From assembly GCF_030929615.1 (NCBI RefSeq), contig NZ_JAVFVU010000027.1, positions 86,933 to 150,932 of the forward strand: a DNA stretch of 64,000 bases. The letters run 5' to 3'. The notes below the pieces were generated by a model. It was not told where the DNA came from and did no database searches. It saw nothing but the letters and a program-made list of their open reading frames with translations. The position numbers were made by a program, and so were the translations under genes. The stretch comes from Dyadobacter sp. LHD-138. GTDB taxonomy: Bacteria; Bacteroidota; Bacteroidia; Cytophagales; Spirosomataceae. Numbering within the stretch: position 1 is the stretch's first letter; each line of letters starts with the position of its first letter. Below are positions 26,801 through 33,777 of this stretch, in pieces.

Positions 26801-28857
26801 CGGCAACCATAATGTTTGGTACCGCGGACACCCATTTGAATATGGAAAATCTCAAACCCGGAACGACCTATTATTACCGTGTGGGTTGCTTCAAAGGATA
26901 TCTGGGCGAACAGGCGGCATTATCCGGCATTGCGACAGTAACAACCTTATCTAAAATAGAACTTCAGGCACTTCTCCTGGATGGCGCCGTTTTACCTGGA
27001 TTCGACGGAAAAACACTTACTTATGCAGCGAATATAGGCGAAGGTTCGGGTTCGGTGGTGATCGCTGCGATATCGGGAGATGCTTCTGCGACTATTGAAG
27101 TCAAAGTAAATGGCGGCAATTATACACCGATCGCCAACAATACACCGTCCGACCCTTTAAATATGGCGCATGGCGTAAATATCATAAGCGTAAAAGTGAG
27201 CTCGCCTGGTGGTTCGGTTGCAACGATCTATACCATTACCGTAACAAGGCTTTTTAAAGCGCCCGGTAACGCCCTTCAGTTCGCAGGATCGAAAACAGAC
27301 GTCAATGCAGAGGAGTATGTAAAAATCGACAAAAAAATAGAATCTCCTGATTTCACACTGGAAGCCTGGATCAGGACCTCGGAGCATTCCGTAACCGGGT
27401 CTTTGGGCTATACTGCCTCCGCCCTTTTTAATTCCGACAAAGGAGGAACGGCAAACGATTTCGTCATGGGTATTCTCAATGACAAGATCACCTTTTTCGA
27501 TGGAAACCGCAATGCCACTACCATTGGGGAGGTTAGCGTGGTCGATGGTCGATGGCACTATGTGGCGGTTGTGCGGAAAGCCGGTGTATCGGTCAAAATA
27601 TATGTTGATGGAAAACTGGACAAAGAAAATACTTCCGGAGCAGGTACCCTCCCGTTGAACGCCAATACGTACATTGCCCTCGGAGGTAATCCGGGCTATG
27701 CGCCTGGTGCTTTTACGGGTTCAATGGATGAAGTCCGCATCTGGAAGACTGCCAGAAGTCACGCTGAAATCGCCGACAATATGCTGCGGGCTATTTCGCC
27801 GACACATCAGGACCTGATGGCCTTCTACAATTTTGACACAGGCGCACAGGAGAACGCCACAACTCTGACCGATCTGACCGGCAACGGGAACACCGGCACG
27901 CTGTTCCATTTTAACCCACTCAACCAGGGATGGGTTGAGAGTTATGCCATGGTCGTACCCGTTCCGGCGGCAGGGGCTGCCATTAACGCAACGGACTTTA
28001 CGGCAAACTGGTCGGCCCCTGTTACCGGAACGGCTGAACGATATTTTCTGGATGTTTCGACGAGCGAAAACTTTGCGGCCGGTAGTTTCCTTCCGGGCTA
28101 CGAAGCTTTGGAAGTAGATGCAACATCAAAAAAAGTAACGCTGCCTACTTCAGGCTCCGGTCGCCAAATGGCTGGGGGTATTTACTACTATTACCGCGTC
28201 TCCGCTGACAAAACGTCGGTTTTCGGGCAAGGTGCTCATTCACCCACGATTACGGTCATTTTTAACCCATTGCCTGTTACACTGGTTTCTTTTACAGGAA
28301 AAAGAGTCGAGAAAACGAATGTTTTGGAATGGATCGTGACAGATGAAAAGGAGTTTGCCGGGTACGAGGTTGAGAGGAGTATTGAGGGAAAGAAGTTCGG
28401 AAAGATTGGTCAGGTGAGAGCGGTGGCAAACGAGCAGTCAACCACCACACAATACCAGTTCATCGACGAACTAATTTCTGGGAACACTAATATCTCTGGC
28501 AATCTTTATTACCGTCTTAAAATGGTGGACCGCGCCGCGGACGGCCTGGATGGAAGTTTTGCGATGTCCAGAATTGTCGCCATTAAAAACGATGCTGATC
28601 AAACACAGATAAGTAGCGTCTACCCAAATCCACTGGTTAATAAAACAGGCTTTGTGGACATTAATATGGATCAGGTCGGCAGTTGGGAGGCACAGGTATT
28701 GAACACAGCGGGCATTATACTGTCTGCCAGGAAGCTCGATTTACAAAAGGGTTTTAACAAAATCAGATTTGAGCTAACGGGGGTATTGCCGGGCATATAT
28801 TTAATTAAATTCGATAACGGCGTGCAGCAGATCGTACGGAAAATTGTGGTCGAATAA
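20827..28857 (+). CDS. Giant T9SS-secreted multidomain protein (LamG, PKD, IPT/TIG, cadherin-like, FN3)
   Basis: A 2676-aa secreted protein. After a signal peptide (FVLFLTALLYAHHTCSQ) come a LamG/concanavalin-like domain (about 130-310), a PKD domain (WDFGDGTYQTTD, about 345-390), Ig-like CAGT modules (SSTEVCAGTSINLSAS and SSTEICAGTPVTL), a cadherin-like beta-sandwich (about 1260-1355), a further lectin-like module starting VPVWYDQSGFDFDAVQ (~1440), an IPT/TIG domain (about 1645-1720), a second LamG (1725-1890), FN3 (1955-2040), a second cadherin-like module (2042-2145), a third LamG (2146-2310) and another FN3. The end has the LPVTLVSFTGKR module and a T9SS sorting domain (VYPNPLVNKTGFVDINMDQV). 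LamG modules suggest glycan or matrix binding. No enzyme active site was recognised. Confidence 0.88.
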   Translation: MTKFSSLSVGFKRTFGQRFVLFLTALLYAHHTCSQTAAVITNCNNEMPASLTFTVPSQYSGATWFNNTKPHLGSLGSGKTLTITNNFSDTYSYIPQGGSQNETVEILRVKYPNADFTALSTCLTEAARFEANGACIGNAFKGNGTSSGAASAADMYPTKQIDFITLAAWVKWDGNITNGVSQAIMMNGNSGNSGYGLYIDGPTKNLTILLGGVAYLTSSVKLTTNKWQHVAIVRNNGTWLLYVDGLYYPLSTPTAAPYTPGAYASGRFSVGQNASGTENFSGFIDEVAIWERALNMAEINGLRADVCYSSPTGSWNFNESGGAQAFDGSGKNLHLTLANAQRVSQVTYAWDFGDGTYQTTDNVAISHQYATHGTKTVTLTVTDITGCSSRTSQVISVVQSPASFPVTATISSTEVCAGTSINLSASSIPSIYQSDFNGNLNAWQLGEVWRQNTHYIGSGPAYALNTLVSITAINRTINSTLTSPAFSTVGLTSVSVFLTHFLRNENASSASVEASSDGNNWTTLVTYTDQYREGGLNKFKTEEIALPTAFENKEKVYMRFRYVDTKGNSQFNYWMIQSMTVRLAGYRWTSVPRGYTSNLQSEQSIVPLVTTTYSVSASNGCGGAASQVTVRVKPVPAATTTVPTSVCQYNASNITLTGSGAEAPYTFNYRHFHGGASDHSISTGPGNSASIPLETESPGGFTYLLLSVSSVNGCTRNYSDVNMSGVIKGSASGFVQVNSDNICTGDQTTVSIGVIGGDLPYTINYSTPESANQVYVGRSIDIPLKTNSQGTQTYKITSISSATGCVVNYTADNQPTEIVTVKQSPAVFVASDTDIFCDTPIKLTASGADSYKWFPAIGLDTNTGDRVEASPDETTIYRVTGTVDGCSTAATKIVNSSKLTITRQPTISSTEICAGTPVTLTGGESTYSGGFIYEEDFNSEARLVNWTSEMETTLAANQNWAIVPDKYSFFGKKEAGSSFVFIKSQPSTSSERTTRTLKSPAISTLGYTNIALTVNEVAILNTNPNTVNRVQLSLDGVSWTDVFVRKDGLTAENGIVFFNTRIEVPATFENKPAIYIRFFSHLEFGLPSGVTPYAWGINNVRMTYSRPAYWRWHQFSIYVNEILPNPSVIRPEKSVEIQAFTTTPNGCAKALSSQVVTVNPIPEVAIDPVIRVEARTNTQTAQIPYTKVAGDPDRYSLFAGARKLPGFLEERNFQFPAPNVFGVNVPPAIATYDFIFRAGNSAGCVGKDVNFSIMVGSGNALLSALTLSTGPLSPAFEPALSNYDEVIVRAGMESVTVTATVEHPAATLTINDVAAVSGVPTVVPLDGPFGQNMISVKVTSEAGTETVYTMRVKRAANLDNANHEQSNAKVAYSLRQLASTYLHRGVEPPEPVPGFTNAPLPVIRVRRPVDDAQLDIGFDAHGQLDTLTMLRFAGADDLFVPVWYDQSGFDFDAVQTEPNSQPRIAHTGTVDRKNGAPTLYFTGSTTSNTYLTSPPFQGFAERFSIFAVAGVRTDQPSGLNGLLSKASEGKPAPWDISGGTFKIGNGTDELSTVNLTKPFTAANPFATWLFIGEQLGFGGTFLNNTPNGNSQDSHPAYADGMTPVVIGSDQQGISRLNGWISELILLDQSRQYDLMENQMQTYIGPAITSFTPSSGDGPVGITIHGHNFIGVETVSIGGVAVASFQVVNENLIIAQKTQPGGGDLQVTTAYGTASKRGFFYGSPPGNALRFDGADDYVQLNNKISSADFTIELWIRTDVDSKTGTDAYNGSILLDSDVSGPANDFVLSILNNRVAFLDGSANVNAYGVTDVTDGRWHHVAVVREAGQNVKIYLDYNLEVTGVAGADMLNVNPNIFLGGNPNNPDISFDGWMDELRIWNEALPIEFLTAFRSDVVPPDHPILAAYHSFDVQTLTNTIELEDLTGSADAGTLYNFDPSGSHWVESYAMVVPDTSPAVKDISENGFTAHWNPSPVGTTEIYQVFLSTDPTFPFPGPATIMFGTADTHLNMENLKPGTTYYYRVGCFKGYLGEQAALSGIATVTTLSKIELQALLLDGAVLPGFDGKTLTYAANIGEGSGSVVIAAISGDASATIEVKVNGGNYTPIANNTPSDPLNMAHGVNIISVKVSSPGGSVATIYTITVTRLFKAPGNALQFAGSKTDVNAEEYVKIDKKIESPDFTLEAWIRTSEHSVTGSLGYTASALFNSDKGGTANDFVMGILNDKITFFDGNRNATTIGEVSVVDGRWHYVAVVRKAGVSVKIYVDGKLDKENTSGAGTLPLNANTYIALGGNPGYAPGAFTGSMDEVRIWKTARSHAEIADNMLRAISPTHQDLMAFYNFDTGAQENATTLTDLTGNGNTGTLFHFNPLNQGWVESYAMVVPVPAAGAAINATDFTANWSAPVTGTAERYFLDVSTSENFAAGSFLPGYEALEVDATSKKVTLPTSGSGRQMAGGIYYYYRVSADKTSVFGQGAHSPTITVIFNPLPVTLVSFTGKRVEKTNVLEWIVTDEKEFAGYEVERSIEGKKFGKIGQVRAVANEQSTTTQYQFIDELISGNTNISGNLYYRLKMVDRAADGLDGSFAMSRIVAIKNDADQTQISSVYPNPLVNKTGFVDINMDQVGSWEAQVLNTAGIILSARKLDLQKGFNKIRFELTGVLPGIYLIKFDNGVQQIVRKIVVE

Positions 28858-29500
28858 CTTATGGCGGCTCTGAACGAAAAGGTAATGACTGCATCAACAG
28901 AAATCCATGACTTCTTTGATCTACAATCTTGTAAAGTATCGTTTTGTTAATAAAGACTGTTAATGTTTCCTTCGGAAATGTAACCCCACTTGATTTTTCG
29001 CAGGCTTTTTGAATCATCATCGCTTTTTGGCCGGCGGTTATGATGACCGGTTTTCCGCTTCCGGGCATTAGTTATCCAAGTTGATTAGTAAGCTGCCGAA
29101 GAATTTTATGCCGTTTGTCAACGAATACCGAACCTGCGAAGCCTGTAAGATGCTGTCGGAGGAGACCGGTTTTCAGCTACACGTTAGATCGTAGGCAGTT
29201 CGTAAATCTGGCCTGATTTTTCCACATTAGCGCTATCGTAGCAACGACTGGTGCTGCCTTTGATAATTCATCTAACGCCGTATCAAATCAACATTCAGAT
29301 AGGTTGCTATTTGATTTAAACACTAGTTCAAATTTTACCGTGTCTGGTATTGAGTTACTCCTGTTGAGCTTTTTTAATATCCTTTCCCACATCAAGCATG
29401 ATTTCATTAAAGATATACAAGAATTTATCACATGCAAGCGCTTCCGTCGGGGCCGAAAAAGGTAGGTCTGGATTTCGAACAGCACCTCAGGAGGTAGTAT
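28858..29500. other. Intergenic region with no firm gene
   Basis: Between the second giant gene and the thioredoxin-like fragment there are only short minus-strand frames. One (28859-29068) begins GSGKPVIITAGQKAMMIQKA and could be a transposase scrap, but the match is too loose to name. No terminator with a clear T-run follows the giant gene. Confidence 0.4.
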
Positions 29501-29646
29501 CTTACCGAAGACTGATTTTAAGGTAATCTTGTAAATCGTCCCCCGTAAATTAAGCGCGAGGATTTTACCTTCCGGATCTAATAGCATGTTAAAAGGAATG
29601 TTGCTCACTGCATACTGTCTGGCTGCATCGTTTGCCAGTATTTTAA
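29501..29646 (-). pseudogene. C-terminal fragment of a TlpA/thioredoxin-family protein
   Basis: The minus strand reads LANDAARQYAVSNIPFNMLL then DPEGKILALNLRG and ends near KSVFGK. This is the typical C-terminal strand-turn-strand of a TlpA/AhpC-TSA-type thioredoxin-fold protein, including the cis-Pro context (NIPFNMLLD). A stop precedes it and the CxxC active site is missing, so only about 48 residues remain. The reading continues downstream in an unrelated-looking tail to 29288. Confidence 0.65.
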
Positions 29647-29698
29647 ATCACTAACGTGTGTTCAGTTCAGCCGATCCTTTTTAATTGATCTTATAAAT

Positions 29699-30283
29699 CC
29701 ACCTGCTTTGCAGGTGGTCATCTACTTTTGGCTTTGCCAGTTATCTTTGCTTTATGAGCAAATACAAGAAACAGAGCCATGTAGTTTGGAACCGGGTCGC
29801 CGGAGCGATGCGACTACCACATAGTTTGGACTCCCAAATATAGATTTCGGATTCTAAGCGGTTTGGTTAAAGATCTTGTGGATCATGATATAAAGATGTT
29901 ATGTGACTGGAAAAGTTGTGAAGTTATAGCGTTAAACATACAACCTGATCATATTCATCTAGTTGTGTCGGTTCCTCCCAAGGTTTCTATATCGTTGTTG
30001 ATGGGCACCTTGAAGGGGGAATTAGCTATTAAACTATTCAAAAGTTATCCACAATTGAAGAAGAAACCCTATTGGGGTAATCATTTTTGGTCATGGGGGT
30101 ACTTTGTCAATACAGTAGGTATTAACGAAGATGTAATCTGCCGATACGTGAAATATCAAGAAGAAGAGGATAAGAAAGAAGAAAATAATGGTCAGCATTT
30201 CAATTTGTTCGACTAAGTGTGAAAGCAGTTAAAGGCTATGCCTTCACCTTTTTACAACATCCACCTTCTGAGAAGGTGGATGT
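29699..30283 (+). mobile_element. IS200/IS605-family element, tnpA only
   Basis: The tnpA gene is bounded by subterminal hairpins typical of the family. The left hairpin is CCACCTGC-TTT-GCAGGTGG (29699-29717). The right one is a 13-bp stem of ACATCCACCTTCT and its complement (30257-30283). The stems share the CCACCT core but differ otherwise. No tnpB was seen. The exact cleavage sites just outside the hairpins cannot be set from one copy. Confidence 0.75.
29754..30216 (+). pseudogene. tnpA: IS200/IS605 transposase TnpA (Y1), disrupted near its N-terminus
   Basis: The gene starts MSKYKKQSHVVW, then the frame is lost. The correct continuation is in another frame: DYHIVWTPKYRFRILSGLVK. Comparison with the family pattern (HVVYRCDYHIVWTPKYRF) suggests that ~17 extra bases lie between 29785 and 29815, which breaks translation. 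The rest is intact, with the HUH motif PDHIHLVV, FWSWGYFVNTVG, and the C-terminal helix CRYVKYQEEED carrying the catalytic tyrosine. An internal ATG at 29863 gives a 117-aa product lacking the first strands, so the copy is probably inactive unless supplied in trans. Confidence 0.8.
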
Positions 30284-30780
30284 TTAATCGTTTCCAGGAT
30301 TTTGTGGTAATTTTTCACTATTTTTGACATACATATTGGGGTTTGTTTGGTGGTTTTAATATACTGAAATTCAGTATATTAATCAAATATGTGTAGACTT
30401 TTTCTTCCTTTATTCTATTTCACCCAACGGGTTAATTAATATTTCATATACTCTCCTAACAACGGTCAGTGGGAGGAATAGTATCGTGTTCTTATTTGGC
30501 TGAATTTTTGGACGCTAGTTGAAAACTAATTGAGGAAAGTGTTAATTCCTTTTAGAAAAATAGATTGGAGGCGCAGACAAGGACACTATTTCAAAAACTG
30601 TGTAAACGAAAAATCGGGGTTTACATTCTCTTGTGGTGCTGCTCAGACCGGCGCTATACATTGATTGAGGGAAGATTCTGCATTGCACAAGACGGTAAGC
30701 ACCCGACAATTTAAAGATTAAATTTGGCAAGGAGCAAAAAGGAGATGAGGTAAGGGGCGGTACCGGTTTTGTCGATACAT
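30284..30780. other. Non-coding region between IS200 and the two-component genes
   Basis: Contains the palindrome at 30356-30382 and AT-rich sequence. An 80-codon minus-strand frame at 30542-30784 is not protein-like. No terminator with a T-run is obvious for the response regulator that ends at 30781. Confidence 0.5.
30356..30382. repeat. 27-bp palindrome, 13-bp arms around one base
   Basis: TTAATATACTGAA (30356-30368), a central A, then TTCAGTATATTAA (30370-30382): a perfect inverted repeat. It is AT-rich, has no following T-run and lies about 400 bp past the response regulator stop, so an operator or an old mobile-element end are both possible. Confidence 0.75.
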
Positions 30781-31455
30781 TCAAAAAATCAACTTATACC
30801 CGATACCACGAATGTTGACAATCTGCACCTGCGGGTCGTCTTTTAGGTAGCGGCGCAGGCGTGTGATAAAAACGTCCAGGCTGCGGCCGTTGAAAAAGGA
30901 ATCATCACCCCAAAGCTCTAAAAGTACTGTGTTTTTTTCTAACACCTGGTTGCGCAGCTGACACAAGCGACGCAGCAGCTCTGCTTCACGGTGAGATAAA
31001 GAAGCTTCCTGACCGTCTAGTGACAGTTTTTGTTTGGCCGGATCAAATGCGTATTTGCCAATGCTGAAAACTTCCGAAGAAAAGTTAGTTGTATTTCTAG
31101 GCCGGAGAAGGGCTTCAATGCGGACTATTAGCTCGTCGAGGCTGAATGGCTTTTTGAGATAATCATTTCCACCCAGCTCGAAACCTTTCACGACGTCGGC
31201 GGTTTGTGAGCGGGCAGTCAGGAACATAATGGGTACATTTGAATCTTGCCGGCGAATTTTTGCGGCCACCGTAAAACCATCCATATCCGGCATCATTACA
31301 TCGGCGACGACAATGTCGGGACGATGTTCTGCGAACTGAGCAAGTCCGGCAATCCCGTTTTCTGCGTAGAAAACTGTGAATCCGCGATAAGTCAGACTAT
31401 CTTTGACGATCATCCCTAATGCAGTTTCATCTTCGATGAGTAAAACTTTTGGCAT
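30781..31455 (-). CDS. OmpR/PhoB-family response regulator
   Basis: A 224-aa cytoplasmic transcription factor. The receiver domain (about 1-118) has the acidic pair EDE at the start, the phosphoacceptor Asp in VVADVMMPDMDG (~52), a conserved Thr in MFLTARS and Lys in LKKPFSLDEL. The C-terminal winged helix (about 128-224) ends in LKDDPQVQIVNIRGIGYKLI, the family hallmark. It starts 2 bp after the stop of the histidine kinase gene upstream on the same strand, so the two form a classic operon pair. Target genes are probably the divergent GLPGLI and beta-barrel genes, by position. Confidence 0.95.
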   Translation of the reverse strand: MPKVLLIEDETALGMIVKDSLTYRGFTVFYAENGIAGLAQFAEHRPDIVVADVMMPDMDGFTVAAKIRRQDSNVPIMFLTARSQTADVVKGFELGGNDYLKKPFSLDELIVRIEALLRPRNTTNFSSEVFSIGKYAFDPAKQKLSLDGQEASLSHREAELLRRLCQLRNQVLEKNTVLLELWGDDSFFNGRSLDVFITRLRRYLKDDPQVQIVNIRGIGYKLIF

Positions 31456-31457
31456 AA

Positions 31458-32879
31458 TTAAAACTTTAGAATAAACTCACTTCCCCTGCCTGGTTCACTG
31501 ACCAAATCAATGCTCCCACCATGCCGCTCCACCACCTGGCGGACATAGGCAAGCCCCAGCCCGAAACCTTTGACCGCATGTAAATCGCCCGTCGGTACAC
31601 GAAAAAAACGGTCGAAAACGGCTTGCTGGTGGTTTTTTGGAATACCTATTCCATTATCCGCTACGGCCAGCTGCCAGTTTTTACCTTCATTTTTAAATTT
31701 AAAAACCACCGTTACTGTTTCATTGGAATATTTCAATGCATTATCAACCAGGTTGCTAACCACATTCGCAAAATGCATCCGGTCTACTGTTACTGTTTCG
31801 TTGTCGGTAAAATGATGCTCGAACTGAACCGGCTTGGTGGCTTTGAGCTGATAGTTTTCGGTGATTTCAGCAATAAGCTGGCGCAGGTTAACCGGCTCAC
31901 GATGCAGTTTCATGTCCTGCTTGTCTTCCACAGCCATATCGAGTACTTTTTCAACCAGTTCAGAAAGACGCCCGAGGTTGTTTTGGGAAATGGTCAGGTA
32001 GCTTTTTGTTTTCTCAGGATTGTCGAGCACGCCGTAATTCATCATCGCTTCCACGGCGGCCGTTACCGTTGCAATGGGCGTTTTGAGCTCGTGGGTCATG
32101 TTATTGATGAAATCGTTTTTGATTTCGGAAAGCCGCTTTTGTCTTAAAATCGTTCGCAGCATGTAAATGAAGCAGCCGGTCGTCAGGGTTAGCAGAAAGA
32201 AACTCGCCGCCAGTAAACCACCCATTTTTTTGAACAAATAAAAAAACGGCATATCAAAGGTCGCCTGCACGAACAAGTGCTTGACCGGATTAATAGGCAC
32301 GGCGAATGTCTTTAGCTGCTTCGTCGCATTCCAACCATCCAATTTGTTATCAATGAAGTATGTATTTTCTTCACTGATTTTGGGTCTGATGCGCAGGGTA
32401 TCAATAAAAAATGCAGCCTGAATTCCACGCAGCCGAAGTTCGGACTGATAGGCTTTATACAGTTTTTTTTTGTCGATCTGATCGCCTTCTGCCCAGCCCA
32501 TGACGAGCATCCTCGAGATTCGGTTTGCTAAGGTGTCTCCCGGTGCTGCTGCTTTGGCTTGATCTACACCTTCTGAGCTGATGTACAGGTGCGTTTGCGC
32601 ATTTGGCCCCGATTTGAATTTTCTGACGATCATCTTTGGGCGGGATAATGGCGGTGGGCCCGGCGCCCCAAGTTTCTGGCGATCGTAGCTGAACATAGCA
32701 TCCGCCCGCGCGATCTGTTCCTTCTCGACAACACGAAAGAGTGCTTCCTGAACGGTTTCCTTAAACTGTGAGCGGTTGAGCCGATACGTCGTCAAAAGCC
32801 AATAAGCCTGAAACGCATTGATTGCTACAATGCAAATGGTCATCAACCAGAAAATGAATCGGATACGGGTGCTGCTCAT
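31458..32879 (-). CDS. Sensor histidine kinase
   Basis: A 473-aa membrane kinase paired with the response regulator. Transmembrane helix 1 (FWLMTICIVAINAFQAYWLL) and helix 2 near residues 220-245 (LLAASFFLLTLTTGCFIYML) bracket a ~185-residue periplasmic sensor domain of no recognised family. The HisKA phosphoacceptor lies in INNMTHELKTPIATV. The ATP-binding core shows NVVSNLVDNALKY (N box), VADNGIGIP (G1) and GFGLGLAYV (G2). No HAMP domain is obvious between TM2 and the dimerisation helix. It diverges from the GLPGLI gene with 123 bp between starts, where shared control is likely. Confidence 0.94.
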   Translation of the reverse strand: MSSTRIRFIFWLMTICIVAINAFQAYWLLTTYRLNRSQFKETVQEALFRVVEKEQIARADAMFSYDRQKLGAPGPPPLSRPKMIVRKFKSGPNAQTHLYISSEGVDQAKAAAPGDTLANRISRMLVMGWAEGDQIDKKKLYKAYQSELRLRGIQAAFFIDTLRIRPKISEENTYFIDNKLDGWNATKQLKTFAVPINPVKHLFVQATFDMPFFYLFKKMGGLLAASFFLLTLTTGCFIYMLRTILRQKRLSEIKNDFINNMTHELKTPIATVTAAVEAMMNYGVLDNPEKTKSYLTISQNNLGRLSELVEKVLDMAVEDKQDMKLHREPVNLRQLIAEITENYQLKATKPVQFEHHFTDNETVTVDRMHFANVVSNLVDNALKYSNETVTVVFKFKNEGKNWQLAVADNGIGIPKNHQQAVFDRFFRVPTGDLHAVKGFGLGLAYVRQVVERHGGSIDLVSEPGRGSEFILKF

Positions 32880-33002
32880 ACTACAAAGCTACATTGCTGA
32901 ACGCTGTTTTGATGCGGCTGTAACACTATTTAACACAAAATACCAGTGCTTAACATAGCTTCGCCGCACCTTTGGAACATCAAAACTAAACAAGAGAATG
33001 CT

Positions 33003-33776
33003 ATGAAAATCAAACTATTGCTGGCTGCATTGTGGCTGGCCGCCGGGCAGGCTTATGCGCAGTTTTCGGGACAGATCAGCTACGAGATCGTCCGCAAGAT
33101 CGATCCTTCGCAACTGAAGATGGTCATTAATGGCGAGCCCGTTAAACCAGGTGACCCGAATTTCCCGACTGACATTCCGGATTCGCGCACGTTTGGGCAA
33201 AAGTCGCTTTTTGACGGAAATTATGTCAGAGAGGTTTTGGATGATCAGAATACAATTGTAAGCCGCGTTTTCCCCGATGGCGGGCCTCCCAGAACGACCA
33301 ATCTGGGTCGGCCATTTGATGAATATAAATGTGTAGACCTGGCAGGAAAAAAGGTGATCACGTTTTTGAGCATGAAAGGTCCGGAGGCAAAAACGTATAA
33401 AAGTGAATCTGCAATTGAGCCTGTTCCCGGCTGGGAGCTCACCGACCAGACCAAAAAAATCGCAGGTTACCCATGCAAAAAAGCCACTGTAAAGTTCAAA
33501 AACGAGTCTTATGCCGTCTGGATCACCGAGGAGTTGCCCGGAACCTACTCGCCGGTGCACGAGTTGACGCCGGAAAAAGGTGTAGTACTATTAATTGAAA
33601 GTGCGCGGGAACAATTCAGGGCAACAAAAGTGCAGTCCAAAATGGTAAATCCCACAGACGTGAGGCCGCAGGCGGGCGCACAGCAAATTTCCAAAGAAGA
33701 GCTAAATGACATGCGTGAAAAAGTGCTGGCCGATTTTCGTCAGCAGAAAATGATGCCGGGAGACGGTGGAAGGTAA
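33003..33776 (+). CDS. GLPGLI-family exported protein
   Basis: ATG 33003 was chosen over the frame start at 32946 because it begins a clean signal peptide (LLLAALWLAAGQAYAQF). The 257-aa product has the family layout: an N-terminal strand (SGQISYEIVRKID), a segment GWELTDQTKKIAGYPCKKAT with its conserved KxIxGYxCKKA motif, and AVWITEELPGTYSPVHELT, a variant of the motif naming the family. Members of this Bacteroidota group are exported, often next to TonB-receptor-like barrels, and have no assigned biochemical role. The stop is 1 bp from the ATG of the next gene, so the two are cotranscribed and perhaps work together in the envelope. Confidence 0.85.
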   Translation: MKIKLLLAALWLAAGQAYAQFSGQISYEIVRKIDPSQLKMVINGEPVKPGDPNFPTDIPDSRTFGQKSLFDGNYVREVLDDQNTIVSRVFPDGGPPRTTNLGRPFDEYKCVDLAGKKVITFLSMKGPEAKTYKSESAIEPVPGWELTDQTKKIAGYPCKKATVKFKNESYAVWITEELPGTYSPVHELTPEKGVVLLIESAREQFRATKVQSKMVNPTDVRPQAGAQQISKEELNDMREKVLADFRQQKMMPGDGGR

Positions 33777-33777
33777 C

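Noticed and set aside
28859..29068. 69-codon minus-strand ORF after the second giant gene
   Set aside because: It vaguely resembles an IS630-type N-terminus, but the resemblance is short and its 5' context has stops in all frames.
30578..30605. Sequence resembling an IS256-type terminal end
   Set aside because: Only a memory-level resemblance; no partner inverted repeat was found near it.
30542..30784. 80-codon minus-strand ORF next to the response regulator
   Set aside because: Residue composition is not protein-like and it overlaps the response regulator's stop codon on the same strand.
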